Assembly (NCBI RefSeq): GCF_041261205.1
Contig: NZ_JBGCCH010000029.1
Coordinates: 1-64,000 of the forward strand
DNA length: 64,000 bases
Reading direction: 5' to 3'
Source of the DNA: Catenulispora sp. MAP5-51
Lineage (GTDB): Bacteria > Actinomycetota > Actinomycetes > Streptomycetales > Catenulisporaceae
Shown here: positions 17,852 to 26,333 of the stretch, piece after piece
Layout: each line of letters opens with the position of its first letter
Numbering within the stretch: the stretch's first letter is position 1
Translations under genes and position numbers: made by a program
Notes under the pieces: model-generated
Told to the model about the DNA's origin: nothing
The model's database searches: none
Seen by the model: only the letters and a program-made list of their open reading frames with translations

Positions 17852-19590
17852 CGCTGGACCGGGGTGCTGCCGCTCATGGCGAACAGCGGCGAGCACTTCT
17901 CGTCGGCCTTGTCGTCCGCGTGCCACACGCAGATCTGCATGGTGTCGCCCCGGTCCGGGAGATAGTTGGTCTTCTCAGCGTTCTGTGACGCGCTGAAGGT
18001 GTAGGCCATCCCGTCGCTGCGGATGATCTCGGCGACACAGGACTGGTACAGCGAGGTGTTCAGCACGCCTGCCAGGTTGCCGGAGCCGTCGGTGTCCAGC
18101 CAGGCCGAGCACGCGGCGTCGTTGGCCACGTAGTCGACGTCCACCTCCGAGTTCGACACCCGCGCCGGGTCGTCGGCGCTGTTGATGCCCGGGATCGACG
18201 AGGCGGTCGGGGTGGGGCCGGGGCCGGGCTTGGAGCCCGGGGCCGAACTCGATGGCGTGCCGGGAGTGCCCGGAGCCGTGCTGGAGCTGACCGGCCGTCC
18301 CGGTGAGCTGCTGCCGCCGCCGTTCTTCGACGACGAGGCGGGTCCCTGCGGTGTCGTGGTCCCGGAACCGGGCCCGGTGGTGGTGTTCGAGGAGGACGCC
18401 CCCGACGAGGTGGTCGTGCCGGGGGCGGTCGGTGTCGGCGTGTGCGGGGTCGTTCCTCCGGACCCCGCCGACGGGGACAGCGACCCGGCGATCGGCACGA
18501 TCCCGACTCCCGAGGGCGGGGTGGACGCGTGCGCCGCTCCGCCGCGATGGGTCGAGGCCAGTACTGCCAGTACGCCGGCCACGACCGCGCAGAGCGCCGT
18601 GACCGCCGCGAGCGGTACCAGGAAGCGCGGTCGGTGTCGTTTCGGCTTGGCGCCGTCGGCTATCTGTTGCGTGGGGCCGGGTTCCGGCTCTGTGTCGACG
18701 TCCGGGTCGGGCTCGGGCGGCAGCACGGTGTCGATCACGCTCACCGGCGTCGTCGCGAAGGCCCGGCGCTTGGCGATGCGCTCGGTCACCTCGGCCGGCC
18801 ACGACGGGCTCACGGAATCGGCGTGATCGCGCGCCGCGGCCACCAGCTGGGCGGCGGTCGGCCGGGACGCGGGATCGGGGGCGAGACAGAGTTCGACGAT
18901 CCACGCGAGATCGGCGTCCAGGGCGCGGATCGGCGCGATGTCGGGCTGGGCGCCCGGCAGCCGGAACGTGGCCGCGTAGACCAGGGTGGCCGCCAGGGAG
19001 TACACGTCCGACGGGGCGGCGACCTCCCGGTCGCCGGCCTCCTGCTCCGGGGCGGTGAAGCCGCGCGTGCCCGAACTCGAGCCGCTGCGCGTCAGCCGCG
19101 ACTGGTCGCCGGCCAGCGCGATGCCGAAGTCGATGAGCTTCACGCCGTCGCGCACCATCATGATGTTGGCGGGCTTGAGGTCGCGGTGCACGATCCCGGC
19201 CTCGTGCACGGCCTGCAGATGCGCGGCGGTCTCGGCCAGCAGCAGCCACAGGGTGTCGGCGGCCAGCGGGCCGTAGGCGCGGACCGCGTCCTCGACCGTC
19301 AGGCCGGGCACGTACTCGGTGGCGAACCACGGTTCCGGCGCGGTGCTGTCGCTGGCCAGCAGGGACGGCGCGACGCCGAAGGGGACCCGGTGCAGGATCG
19401 CCACCTCGCGGTTGAAGCGCTCGCCGGACACCAGGCGCGGCTTCACCCGCTTCACGGCGACGTAGCGCCCCTCGCGGGTGCCGAGGAACACCTCGCCCAT
19501 GCCGCCGGCGCCGAGCACGCCGATGATGGTGAACTGGCCTATCTCGCGCGGGTCGCCCGGACCCAGCTGATCGGCGACGTCAGTGTCCAT
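17848..19590 (-). CDS. Membrane-anchored Ser/Thr protein kinase (PknB-like)
   Basis: A canonical Hanks kinase domain spans residues 19-270: GAGGMGEVFLG, Lys47 in YVAVKRVKP, GIVHRDLKPANIMM, LIDFGIA and an APEQEAGDREVAAPSDVYS segment. One membrane helix (VPLAAVTALCAVVAGVLAVL) leads to a long Ser/Thr/Pro/Gly linker and an exported C-terminal domain of about 110 residues with three Cys. The ATG at 19590 is taken; a GTG at 19614 is possible. It faces an FHA-domain gene across a short divergent region; FHA proteins bind phosphothreonine, so that product is a natural partner. The external ligand is unknown. Confidence 0.92.
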   Translation of the reverse strand: MDTDVADQLGPGDPREIGQFTIIGVLGAGGMGEVFLGTREGRYVAVKRVKPRLVSGERFNREVAILHRVPFGVAPSLLASDSTAPEPWFATEYVPGLTVEDAVRAYGPLAADTLWLLLAETAAHLQAVHEAGIVHRDLKPANIMMVRDGVKLIDFGIALAGDQSRLTRSGSSSGTRGFTAPEQEAGDREVAAPSDVYSLAATLVYAATFRLPGAQPDIAPIRALDADLAWIVELCLAPDPASRPTAAQLVAAARDHADSVSPSWPAEVTERIAKRRAFATTPVSVIDTVLPPEPDPDVDTEPEPGPTQQIADGAKPKRHRPRFLVPLAAVTALCAVVAGVLAVLASTHRGGAAHASTPPSGVGIVPIAGSLSPSAGSGGTTPHTPTPTAPGTTTSSGASSSNTTTGPGSGTTTPQGPASSSKNGGGSSSPGRPVSSSTAPGTPGTPSSSAPGSKPGPGPTPTASSIPGINSADDPARVSNSEVDVDYVANDAACSAWLDTDGSGNLAGVLNTSLYQSCVAEIIRSDGMAYTFSASQNAEKTNYLPDRGDTMQICVWHADDKADEKCSPLFAMSGSTPVQR

Positions 19591-19671
19591 CAGCGCCCCG
19601 TCCGCTCCGTGCACTCACGCTGCGTAGGTTAGCGAGCACTGTCGTGCCAGGGCAATTTGTTGATGATCGTT

Positions 19672-19703
19672 GAGGACCGGTCCTCCCGGCGTACACCTAC
19701 ACT
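19672..19703 (+). promoter_or_regulatory. Palindrome plus -10-like element, copy 2 of a shared promoter module
   Basis: GAGGACCGGTCCTC is a perfect 14-bp palindrome (19672-19685). CCTACACT begins 11 nt after its 13th base, exactly as in the copy at 16298-16329. The element sits 27 bp before the FHA-protein ATG and upstream of the divergent kinase. It is a second target of the same regulator or sigma factor. Confidence 0.55.
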
Positions 19704-19730
19704 GGCGCCAGCTGAACGGAGGCCACTGAC

Positions 19731-20525
19731 ATGGCGAACGCCCACTTCCCCCCGCGGATGCTGCCGCCCGGCAGCCCGTCCGAGGGAGTCCCCGCGGCCC
19801 CCGCCGGCACGATCTTCGTGCTGGGCCCGGAGGGCGGCTACGCGGTCCCGGCGCGCCGGTACACCCTGCTGTTCGGCCGCGACCGCGAGGACGTGCACGT
19901 CCCGGTCGGCGTCGACGACCCGACGGTCAGCCGCCGGCACGGGGTCTTCACCTGCACCGGCCCGGACGGCGGCTGGTGGCTCACGAACACCGGCCACCTG
20001 CCGATCGAACTGCCCAACGGCGCCCTGATGCTCACCGGGCACCGCCGCGTCATGGAACCCGGGTACACCCCGCTGGTCATCAACTCCTCCAAGCAGCGCT
20101 CGCACCTGGTGGAGGTCCGCCTGGTGGACGACGACGACCGCCACCCCCGCTCCACGACCAAGGCCGGGACCGTCGACCCGGAGACCGTCTACGAGCTCTC
20201 GCCGGCCGAACGCCTGGTCCTCACCGCGCTGGCGCGCCGCTACCTGGAAGGCCAGGAACCCTTCCCGCTCCCGCTGACGTGGGAGGACACCGCCCGGACG
20301 GCGAACGCCTCGCCGTACACGACCAAGTCCTGGAACTTCCGGACGGTCGCGAACACGGTCGAGGAGGTGCGCGAGCGCCTGCACCGCAGAGGCGTGCGCG
20401 GCCTGATGCGCGACGAGGTGGGAGAGCCGGTCGGCTCGACGCTCAGCGTGAACCTGATCAGGGAACTGATCAAGACGGTGACGCTGAGTGCCGAGGACCT
20501 GGAACAGCTGGCCGAACAGGCCTGA
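19731..20525 (+). CDS. FHA-domain protein with C-terminal helical/HTH-like region
   Basis: Residues about 27-115 form a forkhead-associated domain: YTLLFGRDREDVHVPV and DPTVSRRHGVF supply the Gly-Arg and Ser-Arg-Arg-His phosphothreonine-binding residues. Residues about 150-264 are helical (LSPAERLVLTALARRYL, TWEDTARTANASPYTTKSW) and look like a winged-helix module. The protein could therefore turn kinase signalling into transcription. It is divergent from the Ser/Thr kinase at 17848-19590. No membrane segment is seen. Confidence 0.85.
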   Translation: MANAHFPPRMLPPGSPSEGVPAAPAGTIFVLGPEGGYAVPARRYTLLFGRDREDVHVPVGVDDPTVSRRHGVFTCTGPDGGWWLTNTGHLPIELPNGALMLTGHRRVMEPGYTPLVINSSKQRSHLVEVRLVDDDDRHPRSTTKAGTVDPETVYELSPAERLVLTALARRYLEGQEPFPLPLTWEDTARTANASPYTTKSWNFRTVANTVEEVRERLHRRGVRGLMRDEVGEPVGSTLSVNLIRELIKTVTLSAEDLEQLAEQA

Positions 20526-20535
20526 GCGGAAAACC

Positions 20536-20555
20536 GCGGGCGCGGGTCCGCCCGC
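20536..20555 (+). terminator. Hairpin after the FHA gene
   Basis: GCGGGCG (20536-20542) and CGCCCGC (20549-20555) pair around a 6-nt loop, 11 bp after the FHA stop. It is GC-only with no T-run. Confidence 0.5.
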
Positions 20556-20580
20556 TGGGTGATCATGGACGGATCACCCA
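20556..20580. promoter_or_regulatory. 9-bp inverted repeat before the Eis-like gene
   Basis: TGGGTGATC and GATCACCCA are perfect arms separated by 7 nt, ending one base before the GGGAGGA ribosome-binding site. It could be a repressor operator or an RNA hairpin modulating translation initiation. Confidence 0.5.
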
Positions 20581-20593
20581 GGGAGGACCACGC

Positions 20594-21847
20594 ATGCCGA
20601 TCGCCATCAAGCCTGTCGCCATCAAGCCCGTCTCCGACGCGGAGTTCGACACCTGGTCCGACGCGGTCAGCGTCGGCTTCCTGAGCTACGACAAGCGCGG
20701 CCAGGGCGACTTCCGCCGGCTGATGTGGGAGAAGGAGATCGCCCAGGGCCGGGTGCTCGGCGCCTTCGACGGCGAGAAGGTCGTCGGCACGTACGCGACC
20801 TTCCACACGGGCCTGACCGTCCCCGGCGGCGCGCCGCTCGGCGTCGGCGCCGTCACGGCGGTCACGGTCCAGGCCACGCACCGCCGCCGCGGGATCCTCA
20901 AAGGCCTGATGGCGCTCGGCCTGCGACAGTCGCTGGAGCACGGCGAGGCCGCCTCGGTCCTGATCCCCTCGGAATGGCCGATCTACGGCCGCTTCGGCTA
21001 CGGCCCGGCGACCGAGGAGGCGATCGTCCAGATCGACGCCGCCACGGCCGGCCTGCGCGCACCGCTGCCCGGTACCGTCGAGCTGGTCGGCGTCGAGCAG
21101 TGGTGCGAGGAGATGCCCGCCGTGTACGACCGGATCCACGCCGCGACCCCCGGCGCGATCGAGCGGCCATTGTGGCGGTGGCGCCTGGAGTCCGGGCTGA
21201 TCCGCCCGGAGGGCCGGCCCGAGGACAAGAGCACGATGTACGCGGTCCTGCGCGACGAGGCCGGCGTGGTGCGCGGCTCGGCGAGCTACCGGGCCAAGCA
21301 CGCCGGCGAGCGCGTCGGCTTCACGCCGAACTCCATCCTCAGCGCCTCGGTGCTGGCCGAGACCCCCGCCGTCCGGGCACGGCTGCTGCAGTTCCTCTGG
21401 GAGCAGGACTGGGTCGTCCGCGTCGACATCGAGACAGAGCGCTGCGACGCCGCCTGGCGGCAGTTCATGAGCAACCCGCGCGCCGCCCGCCAGTCCGACC
21501 GCTACGACACCCTGTGGGTGCGGATCCTCGACGCGGCGGCGGCCCTTTCGGCGCGCACGTACCAGAGCGAGGGCCGGATAGTCCTGGCGGTCAAGGACGA
21601 GGACGGCCCGGCCGACGGCGTCTACGCACTCGAAGGCGGCCCGTCCGGCGCGACGGTCGAACGCACGACCCAGAGCCCTGATCTGACCCTGCCGGTCCAG
21701 ACCCTCGGCTCGATGCTGCTGGGCGGCCACGCGCCGTCCTGGCTGGCGTCGGCGGATCTGGTCACGGAGGAGCGTCACGGCGCGCTGGCTCTTGCCGACC
21801 GGATGTTCACGACGCCGACGCTGCCGTTCGCGCCGACTTGGTTCTGA
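20594..21847 (+). CDS. Eis-like GNAT acetyltransferase
   Basis: The 417-aa protein has the three-part Eis architecture: N-terminal GNAT (AVTAVTVQATHRRRGILKGLM is the acetyl-CoA motif), a central GNAT-like region, and a C-terminal sterol-carrier-like domain. YGRFGYGPA carries the Tyr expected as general acid, and the chain ends in a C-terminal Phe (APTWF), whose carboxylate serves in Eis catalysis. Relatives acetylate aminoglycosides and other amines. The ATG at 20594 has AGGGAGGA upstream; the open frame extends further 5' but overlaps the FHA gene and is not used. The substrate here is unknown. Confidence 0.9.
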   Translation: MPIAIKPVAIKPVSDAEFDTWSDAVSVGFLSYDKRGQGDFRRLMWEKEIAQGRVLGAFDGEKVVGTYATFHTGLTVPGGAPLGVGAVTAVTVQATHRRRGILKGLMALGLRQSLEHGEAASVLIPSEWPIYGRFGYGPATEEAIVQIDAATAGLRAPLPGTVELVGVEQWCEEMPAVYDRIHAATPGAIERPLWRWRLESGLIRPEGRPEDKSTMYAVLRDEAGVVRGSASYRAKHAGERVGFTPNSILSASVLAETPAVRARLLQFLWEQDWVVRVDIETERCDAAWRQFMSNPRAARQSDRYDTLWVRILDAAAALSARTYQSEGRIVLAVKDEDGPADGVYALEGGPSGATVERTTQSPDLTLPVQTLGSMLLGGHAPSWLASADLVTEERHGALALADRMFTTPTLPFAPTWF

Positions 21848-21953
21848 TGCGCACGGGGAAAACGGTGCCCCTGGCTTATGGGTGAGTTGGGGGTGTTGGT
21901 GCCCATACCTGGACCTTCAACGGGCTGGACTGAGGATTCAAGGCTCGGGGGCG

Positions 21954-23867
21954 CTAATCCGCCTCCAGCGCCTCCAGCAGAACCCTGATGACACGCCTTG
22001 CCGCCTCCCGCTGCTCGGGTCCGACCAGCGGGAGGCAGTCGGCGCCGGCCGGCGGCCCGGCCAGGTCGGTGAGCAGCATGGCGGTGCCGGTGATCTTCAG
22101 TCCGGTCCGGGCCTCCCACGGGGCGTCCGGCGGGCCGGGGACCGTCCCGTACTCCACGTTCTGTACGAGCTCGTCGCACGCTTCCCGGCTCAGCTTGTAC
22201 GGGGCGTTCGCGCTGAACGCGCGCAGCGCCTCGCGGAAGTCGGCGGTCACTTCCGCCACGTCGCCGGCGAGGCGGGCGCCCAGCAGGACCCTGATCAGGT
22301 CCTGGTCGGTGCCCGAGGCGCGGACCGAGCTGTCGGCGTGGAAGCGGCAGCGCATGAGCCCCGAGGAGCGCAGTGATACGCCGGTGAAGTCGGCGGTGCC
22401 GTGGAAGGTGGCGCGTCCCTGCTGGCCGCCCGAGTTCAGCGCGAAGCTGATCTCCGCGCCGGAGACGGACTGTTTGCTGCCGAAGGTCGCGCCGGCGAAG
22501 CTGGTCGTGCCGTAGAACTGCGCGCCGGTGAAGTCTCCGCGGGCCAGGCGGCAGCCGGAGGCGTCGAAGTCGATCAGGGTGGCGCCGGAGAGCTGGAGGT
22601 CGATGTCCTCCCACAGCGGCCGGCCGGGACGGGGCCGGGTCCGCTCGGTGAGCAGGCGCTGGGCGGTGCGGCGGGCCCGCAGCTCGGTGAAGTGCGCCGG
22701 GGCGAGGTCGAACAGGTCGGCGGTCACGGCGAACGACAGGGGCGTGCGCAGGTACGCGCAGACCGTGTCGGCGATGCGTTCCCTGAGATCGGGTTCCGCG
22801 TCGCCGAGGTCGCCGAGGATCCGGAGCCCGGCCAGCCGGACCTCGGGATCGGGATCGGCCAGGTGCAGGTGGTAGGGCGCGAGTGAGGTGTCCGGGACCA
22901 CGAGCGCGGCGCCGTCGTCCTCCACGTCCGCCGCGGTCGTCCAGCCCAGGGGCCAGTCCTGGCCCTCCGGCCACTCCTGGCCCAACTCCTGGGCGTCGGC
23001 GGTCAGCCGGGCGCCGGTGAGGTCGACCGCGGGCTGGATGAGGTGGACGCGTCCGCCGAACACGCAGCGCTGGAACGACACCGCGCTGCCGAAGCGCGCC
23101 TTCCAGAACCAGGCTTCCCGGGCGAAGGCCGCGTCGGCGAAGGACACCCCGTGGTTGAAACGCGTGCCGTCGCCGCCCTCCTCCCACATCTGGTACTCGT
23201 CGGTGAGTTCGGCGATCGGCCAGTTCGGGTCGTCCTCGTTGAGCTCGTCCCAGGCGACGGTGCGCCGCGTCTCGATCTCCTCCCAGGCCTCGTCCTCCTC
23301 GTCCAGGGACTCCTCGCCCCGCCCGAACCAGGCGATGCTCTGGAAGCGGACGCGCGAGAAGTCGGCGTCGGCCCGGAACCTGGCCCGCCCGAAGTCCGCG
23401 GCGCGGTTGAAGCGCGCACCGGCGAAGGACGCGTCGCCCTCGAAGACCGACCGCTGGAACAGCGCCTGGTCGGCGAAGCGGGTCCCGGCGAAGACGGAGT
23501 CGCCGTGGAAGTGGGTGTCGGTGAGGCTGACGACGCCCAGCCGGCAGTCGGCGAAGTCGACGTCCGGCAGGATGGCCCCGTCCAGCGCGAGATCGAGGCA
23601 GTGCTCGCAGCCGGCGGCGCACGGCGCGTCCGCCGCGGCCCCGCCGGCGTCAGGATGCTGACGCGCCAGCGCCGCCAACAGGGCGACGGCCTGCTCCCCG
23701 GCGGGCGCCTGCTCGGCGGGCCCGCGCAGGTAGCGGCACACGGCGTCGGCGATCGGCTGCCGCTGCTCGGGATGTTCCCCGGCGAGGGCTTCCAACGCTT
23801 GAAGGGCGGCGCGGTGGGACTGATCGTCCGCGTCGGCCAGTAACGGACCTAACAGCCGAGCAAGCAT
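21954..23867 (-). CDS. Pentapeptide-repeat protein with duplicated helical module
   Basis: The 637-aa protein contains two helical segments of the same type: residues about 20-50 (ALQALEALAGEHPEQRQPIADAVCRYLR) and about 340-375 (LAGLRILGDLGDAEPDLRERIADTVCAYLR). Each is followed by A-x-F/A-x-L pentapeptide repeats forming a quadrilateral beta-helix (SVFEGDASFAGARFNRAADF; LARGDFTGAQFYGTTSFAGATF). The whole looks like an internal tandem duplication. A CxxxCxxC-like cluster (CAAGCEHC) precedes the first beta-helix. An acidic insertion (ESLDEEDEAWEEIE) interrupts it. No membrane segment or enzymatic motif is seen. Such proteins are usually scaffolds or DNA mimics; the function is unknown. Confidence 0.85.
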   Translation of the reverse strand: MLARLLGPLLADADDQSHRAALQALEALAGEHPEQRQPIADAVCRYLRGPAEQAPAGEQAVALLAALARQHPDAGGAAADAPCAAGCEHCLDLALDGAILPDVDFADCRLGVVSLTDTHFHGDSVFAGTRFADQALFQRSVFEGDASFAGARFNRAADFGRARFRADADFSRVRFQSIAWFGRGEESLDEEDEAWEEIETRRTVAWDELNEDDPNWPIAELTDEYQMWEEGGDGTRFNHGVSFADAAFAREAWFWKARFGSAVSFQRCVFGGRVHLIQPAVDLTGARLTADAQELGQEWPEGQDWPLGWTTAADVEDDGAALVVPDTSLAPYHLHLADPDPEVRLAGLRILGDLGDAEPDLRERIADTVCAYLRTPLSFAVTADLFDLAPAHFTELRARRTAQRLLTERTRPRPGRPLWEDIDLQLSGATLIDFDASGCRLARGDFTGAQFYGTTSFAGATFGSKQSVSGAEISFALNSGGQQGRATFHGTADFTGVSLRSSGLMRCRFHADSSVRASGTDQDLIRVLLGARLAGDVAEVTADFREALRAFSANAPYKLSREACDELVQNVEYGTVPGPPDAPWEARTGLKITGTAMLLTDLAGPPAGADCLPLVGPEQREAARRVIRVLLEALEAD

Positions 23868-23943
23868 AGAGACACGTTACGGATCCGGGCCCGGTGGCGG
23901 GGTCCGTAGAAATACCGGCAGCGGGTACCCCGCCGGTGTTGTA

Positions 23944-23987
23944 CCTCAGCGCTTCCTCAGGACTGCCTCAGGGCTGCCTCAGGGCTG
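23944..23987. repeat. 11-bp tandem repeat spanning the response-regulator stop codon
   Basis: Four consecutive 11-bp units are visible: CCTCAGCGCTT, CCTCAGGACTG, CCTCAGGGCTG, CCTCAGGGCTG. The last contains the stop of the minus-strand response regulator (23979-23981), so each unit brings its own TGA. Confidence 0.8.
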
Positions 23988-24647
23988 GAAACCCGGGTCC
24001 ATCAGCCGGTTCTCCCAAGCCCACGCCGCGACACCCACCCGGTTCCGCACCCCCAGCTTGGCCTGAATGCTCGCCAGATGGCTCTTGACGGTACTCAGCG
24101 AGATGAACAATTCCGCGGCGATCTCCTGATTGGTCCGCCCCGCCGCGATGGACTTCACCACCTCGACCTCCCGCACGGACAAGGCCTGCGCCGGCTGCCG
24201 CGCCCCCCGCTTCGCCCTCGGCGGCGCGATGTGCTTGAGCAGCCGCACCGTCACCGACGGCGAGATGAGCGCGTCCCCCGAACTCGCCGCCCGCACCGCC
24301 TCGGCCAGCAGCGCCGGACCCGCGTCCTTCAGGACGAAGCCGAGCGCCCCGGCCCGCAGCGCACCGTAGACGTACTCGTCGAGGTCGAAGGTGGTCACCA
24401 CGACCACCCGCAGCGGGTCGGCCGCCCCGGGACCGGCGAGGGCGCGGGTCACCTCGATGCCGTCCAGGCGCGGCATCCGGATGTCGACCAGGCACACATC
24501 GGGACGCAGCCGCCGCGCGAGCTCCACGGCCTCGGCCCCGTCGGCGGCCTCGGCGACCACGGTGATGTCGGGCTGGTCCTCGAGGATCAGGCGCAGGCCG
24601 CGGCGGACCATCGCCTGGTCGTCGGCGAGCAGGACGGTGATGGTCAA
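23979..24647 (-). CDS. NarL/LuxR-family response regulator
   Basis: The receiver domain (residues 1-120) has the acidic pair ADDQ, phospho-acceptor Asp in CLVDIRMP near residue 54, and Lys in GFVLKDAG. The C-terminal LuxR HTH reads LSVREVEVVKSIAAGRTNQEIAAELFISLSTVKSH. It starts by 4-nt ATGA overlap with the sensor kinase stop, so the two form a standard two-component pair. Likely targets are the divergent small membrane protein and ABC exporter genes. Confidence 0.95.
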   Translation of the reverse strand: MTITVLLADDQAMVRRGLRLILEDQPDITVVAEAADGAEAVELARRLRPDVCLVDIRMPRLDGIEVTRALAGPGAADPLRVVVVTTFDLDEYVYGALRAGALGFVLKDAGPALLAEAVRAASSGDALISPSVTVRLLKHIAPPRAKRGARQPAQALSVREVEVVKSIAAGRTNQEIAAELFISLSTVKSHLASIQAKLGVRNRVGVAAWAWENRLMDPGFQP

Positions 24648-26032
24648 CGGGGGGCTCCTGCCGCGGAGGTCGGGCGGGTTGTCGGGGCTGGGGCGGAGCT
24701 CGGGTCCGGGGTCGAGCCTGCGGTCAGGTCCGGGGCTGGTGCCGGGTCCGAGCGCAAGTCCGGGGCCGGGTCCGGAACCGAGTCCGAGTCCGAGTCCGAG
24801 CCACCATCAGGGCCCGAACTCGCGATCGGCAGCACGGCCCGCACCACCCACCCGGCCCCGCCGTCCGCCTGCGGTCCCGCGTCGAGCGTGCCGCCCAGGG
24901 CCTCGACGCGCTCGCGCATGCCGATCAGGCCGAAGCCGGGGCGGTGCAGGTGGCGGGGCGGGGTGGGCGGGGCGTCGTCGGCGACCTCGAGGTGGATTCC
25001 TTCCGTGGCTTGGGTGATCGTGACCGAGGCCGAGTGGGCGTTCAGGGCGTGGCGGGCGATGTTCGTCAGGGATTCCTGGACCACGCGGTAGACCGTCGAG
25101 GCGATCTCCGGCGGCCACTGCGCCTCGTTCTGCCGCGGCATGCTCAGTGTCACCGCGGGGCCGTGGCCGGCGAAGCGCTCGACGAGCTCGGCCAGGTCGT
25201 CCGAACCCGCGCCTGCGCCGGTGGTGACCGCGTCGTCGGTGTCGCGCAGCAGGGCGACCACGCGCCGCATGGCCGCCAGGGCGTCGCTGCCGGCCGCCTC
25301 GATCTCCGCCAGGGCCTCGTCGAACTCGTCGAACTCGTCAGAGTTGTCAGAGCTATCAGAGCTATCAGAGTTGTCGAACTCGTCGGAGCCCCGGCCGCGC
25401 CGGGCGGTGATCCTGGCCGCCTGGGTCTGCAGCACGATGCCGGTGATGTGGTGCGCGACCACGTCGTGCAGCTCCCGGGCCATCGCCAGCCGCTCGTCGC
25501 GGCGCACGCGCTCGGCGGTGTCGTGCCGGCGCCGGTCCAGGTGGCGCAGCCACAGCCCCAGCGCCACCGCCGCCAGCCAGCTCTCCGCGCCGACCATGTA
25601 GGCCGCGTGCGAGGTCTGATACCCCAGGGCCGCGCCGAGGCGGCCGGCTCCGGCGACGCAGACGCCGCACAGCGCGATCGCCGTGGCCGGAACCGATGGC
25701 AGCACCCTGACAGCCGTGAACGCCAGCACCATCAGCGCCAGGATCGCGGCGGCGCCCGGTTCGCTGGGCAGCCCGGCGAGGGTGGCGACGAACGTCGCGA
25801 CGGTGCTCACCGCCAGCCCGGCGATCGGAGCGGCCAGCCGGTGGCGCCGCCGGGCCAGCGCGGCCGCGCAGACCGCGCCGTCGGCCACCGTGTCGAAGAC
25901 CCACGCGCGGCCGTCGTGCGCGAAGCGGTCGGCGGTGAACGCCAGCACCGCCGCACTCAGCAGTGCGAACAGGACGTCCGCCGCGATTCCGGCCCGCCGT
26001 CCGGCCGAGGCCTGCCGATCTTGTACGGTCAC
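24644..26032 (-). CDS. NarL-type sensor histidine kinase (HisKA_3) with disordered insertion
   Basis: Four to five membrane helices span the first 160 residues (ADVLFALLSAAVLAFTADRF onward). The dimerisation/phospho-acceptor helix reads RDERLAMARELHDVVAHHITGIVLQTQAARI, with His in ELHDVVAHH, and the HATPase contains VYRVVQESLTNIARHA and GFGLIGMRERV. Between the two dimerisation helices lies a Ser/Asp/Glu/Asn/Phe tract (DNA about 25318-25389) not found in the family. The C-terminus adds a Ser-Asp/Pro-Ala tail. The GTG at 26032 is chosen from conservation; the open frame continues 5' but reads as antisense of the divergent small gene. Confidence 0.9.
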   Translation of the reverse strand: MTVQDRQASAGRRAGIAADVLFALLSAAVLAFTADRFAHDGRAWVFDTVADGAVCAAALARRRHRLAAPIAGLAVSTVATFVATLAGLPSEPGAAAILALMVLAFTAVRVLPSVPATAIALCGVCVAGAGRLGAALGYQTSHAAYMVGAESWLAAVALGLWLRHLDRRRHDTAERVRRDERLAMARELHDVVAHHITGIVLQTQAARITARRGRGSDEFDNSDSSDSSDNSDEFDEFDEALAEIEAAGSDALAAMRRVVALLRDTDDAVTTGAGAGSDDLAELVERFAGHGPAVTLSMPRQNEAQWPPEIASTVYRVVQESLTNIARHALNAHSASVTITQATEGIHLEVADDAPPTPPRHLHRPGFGLIGMRERVEALGGTLDAGPQADGGAGWVVRAVLPIASSGPDGGSDSDSDSVPDPAPDLRSDPAPAPDLTAGSTPDPSSAPAPTTRPTSAAGAPR

Positions 26033-26152
26033 GCCGGCCAGGCTACGTGACGCGGTCCGCCGCGCAGTACCGGCCGAAAGTACGATCGCGCGGCGGCCGA
26101 ACCGTGCTTTCGGTCGATGCCGCGGGTCCGTTCCGGCCAGGACCGTTGAGGC

Positions 26153-26317
26153 ATGACCTCGACCTCCCCGGCGTCCGGCGCCCTCGCCGACACCGCCAAT
26201 CACTACAGCCCGCTGTTCTACACCCTGATCACGATCGACGTGATCGCGGTGCTGATCGTGTTCTTCACGATCGTGCGTTTCGTGCTCAAGCTGATCGACC
26301 GCCGGTCCCGAGGCTGA
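26153..26317 (+). CDS. 54-aa single-helix membrane protein
   Basis: From an ATG at 26153 the frame encodes a short polar N-terminus, a clear hydrophobic helix (LFYTLITIDVIAVLIVFFTI) and a basic C-terminal end (KLIDRRSRG), then stops 16 bp before the ABC ATPase gene. Third positions are strongly G/C. It is divergent from the two-component pair and is probably first in the exporter transcript. It may be an accessory subunit or regulatory peptide of the ABC system; the role is inferred from position only. Confidence 0.6.
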   Translation: MTSTSPASGALADTANHYSPLFYTLITIDVIAVLIVFFTIVRFVLKLIDRRSRG

Positions 26318-26333
26318 AGGGCCGGCGCAAGCG

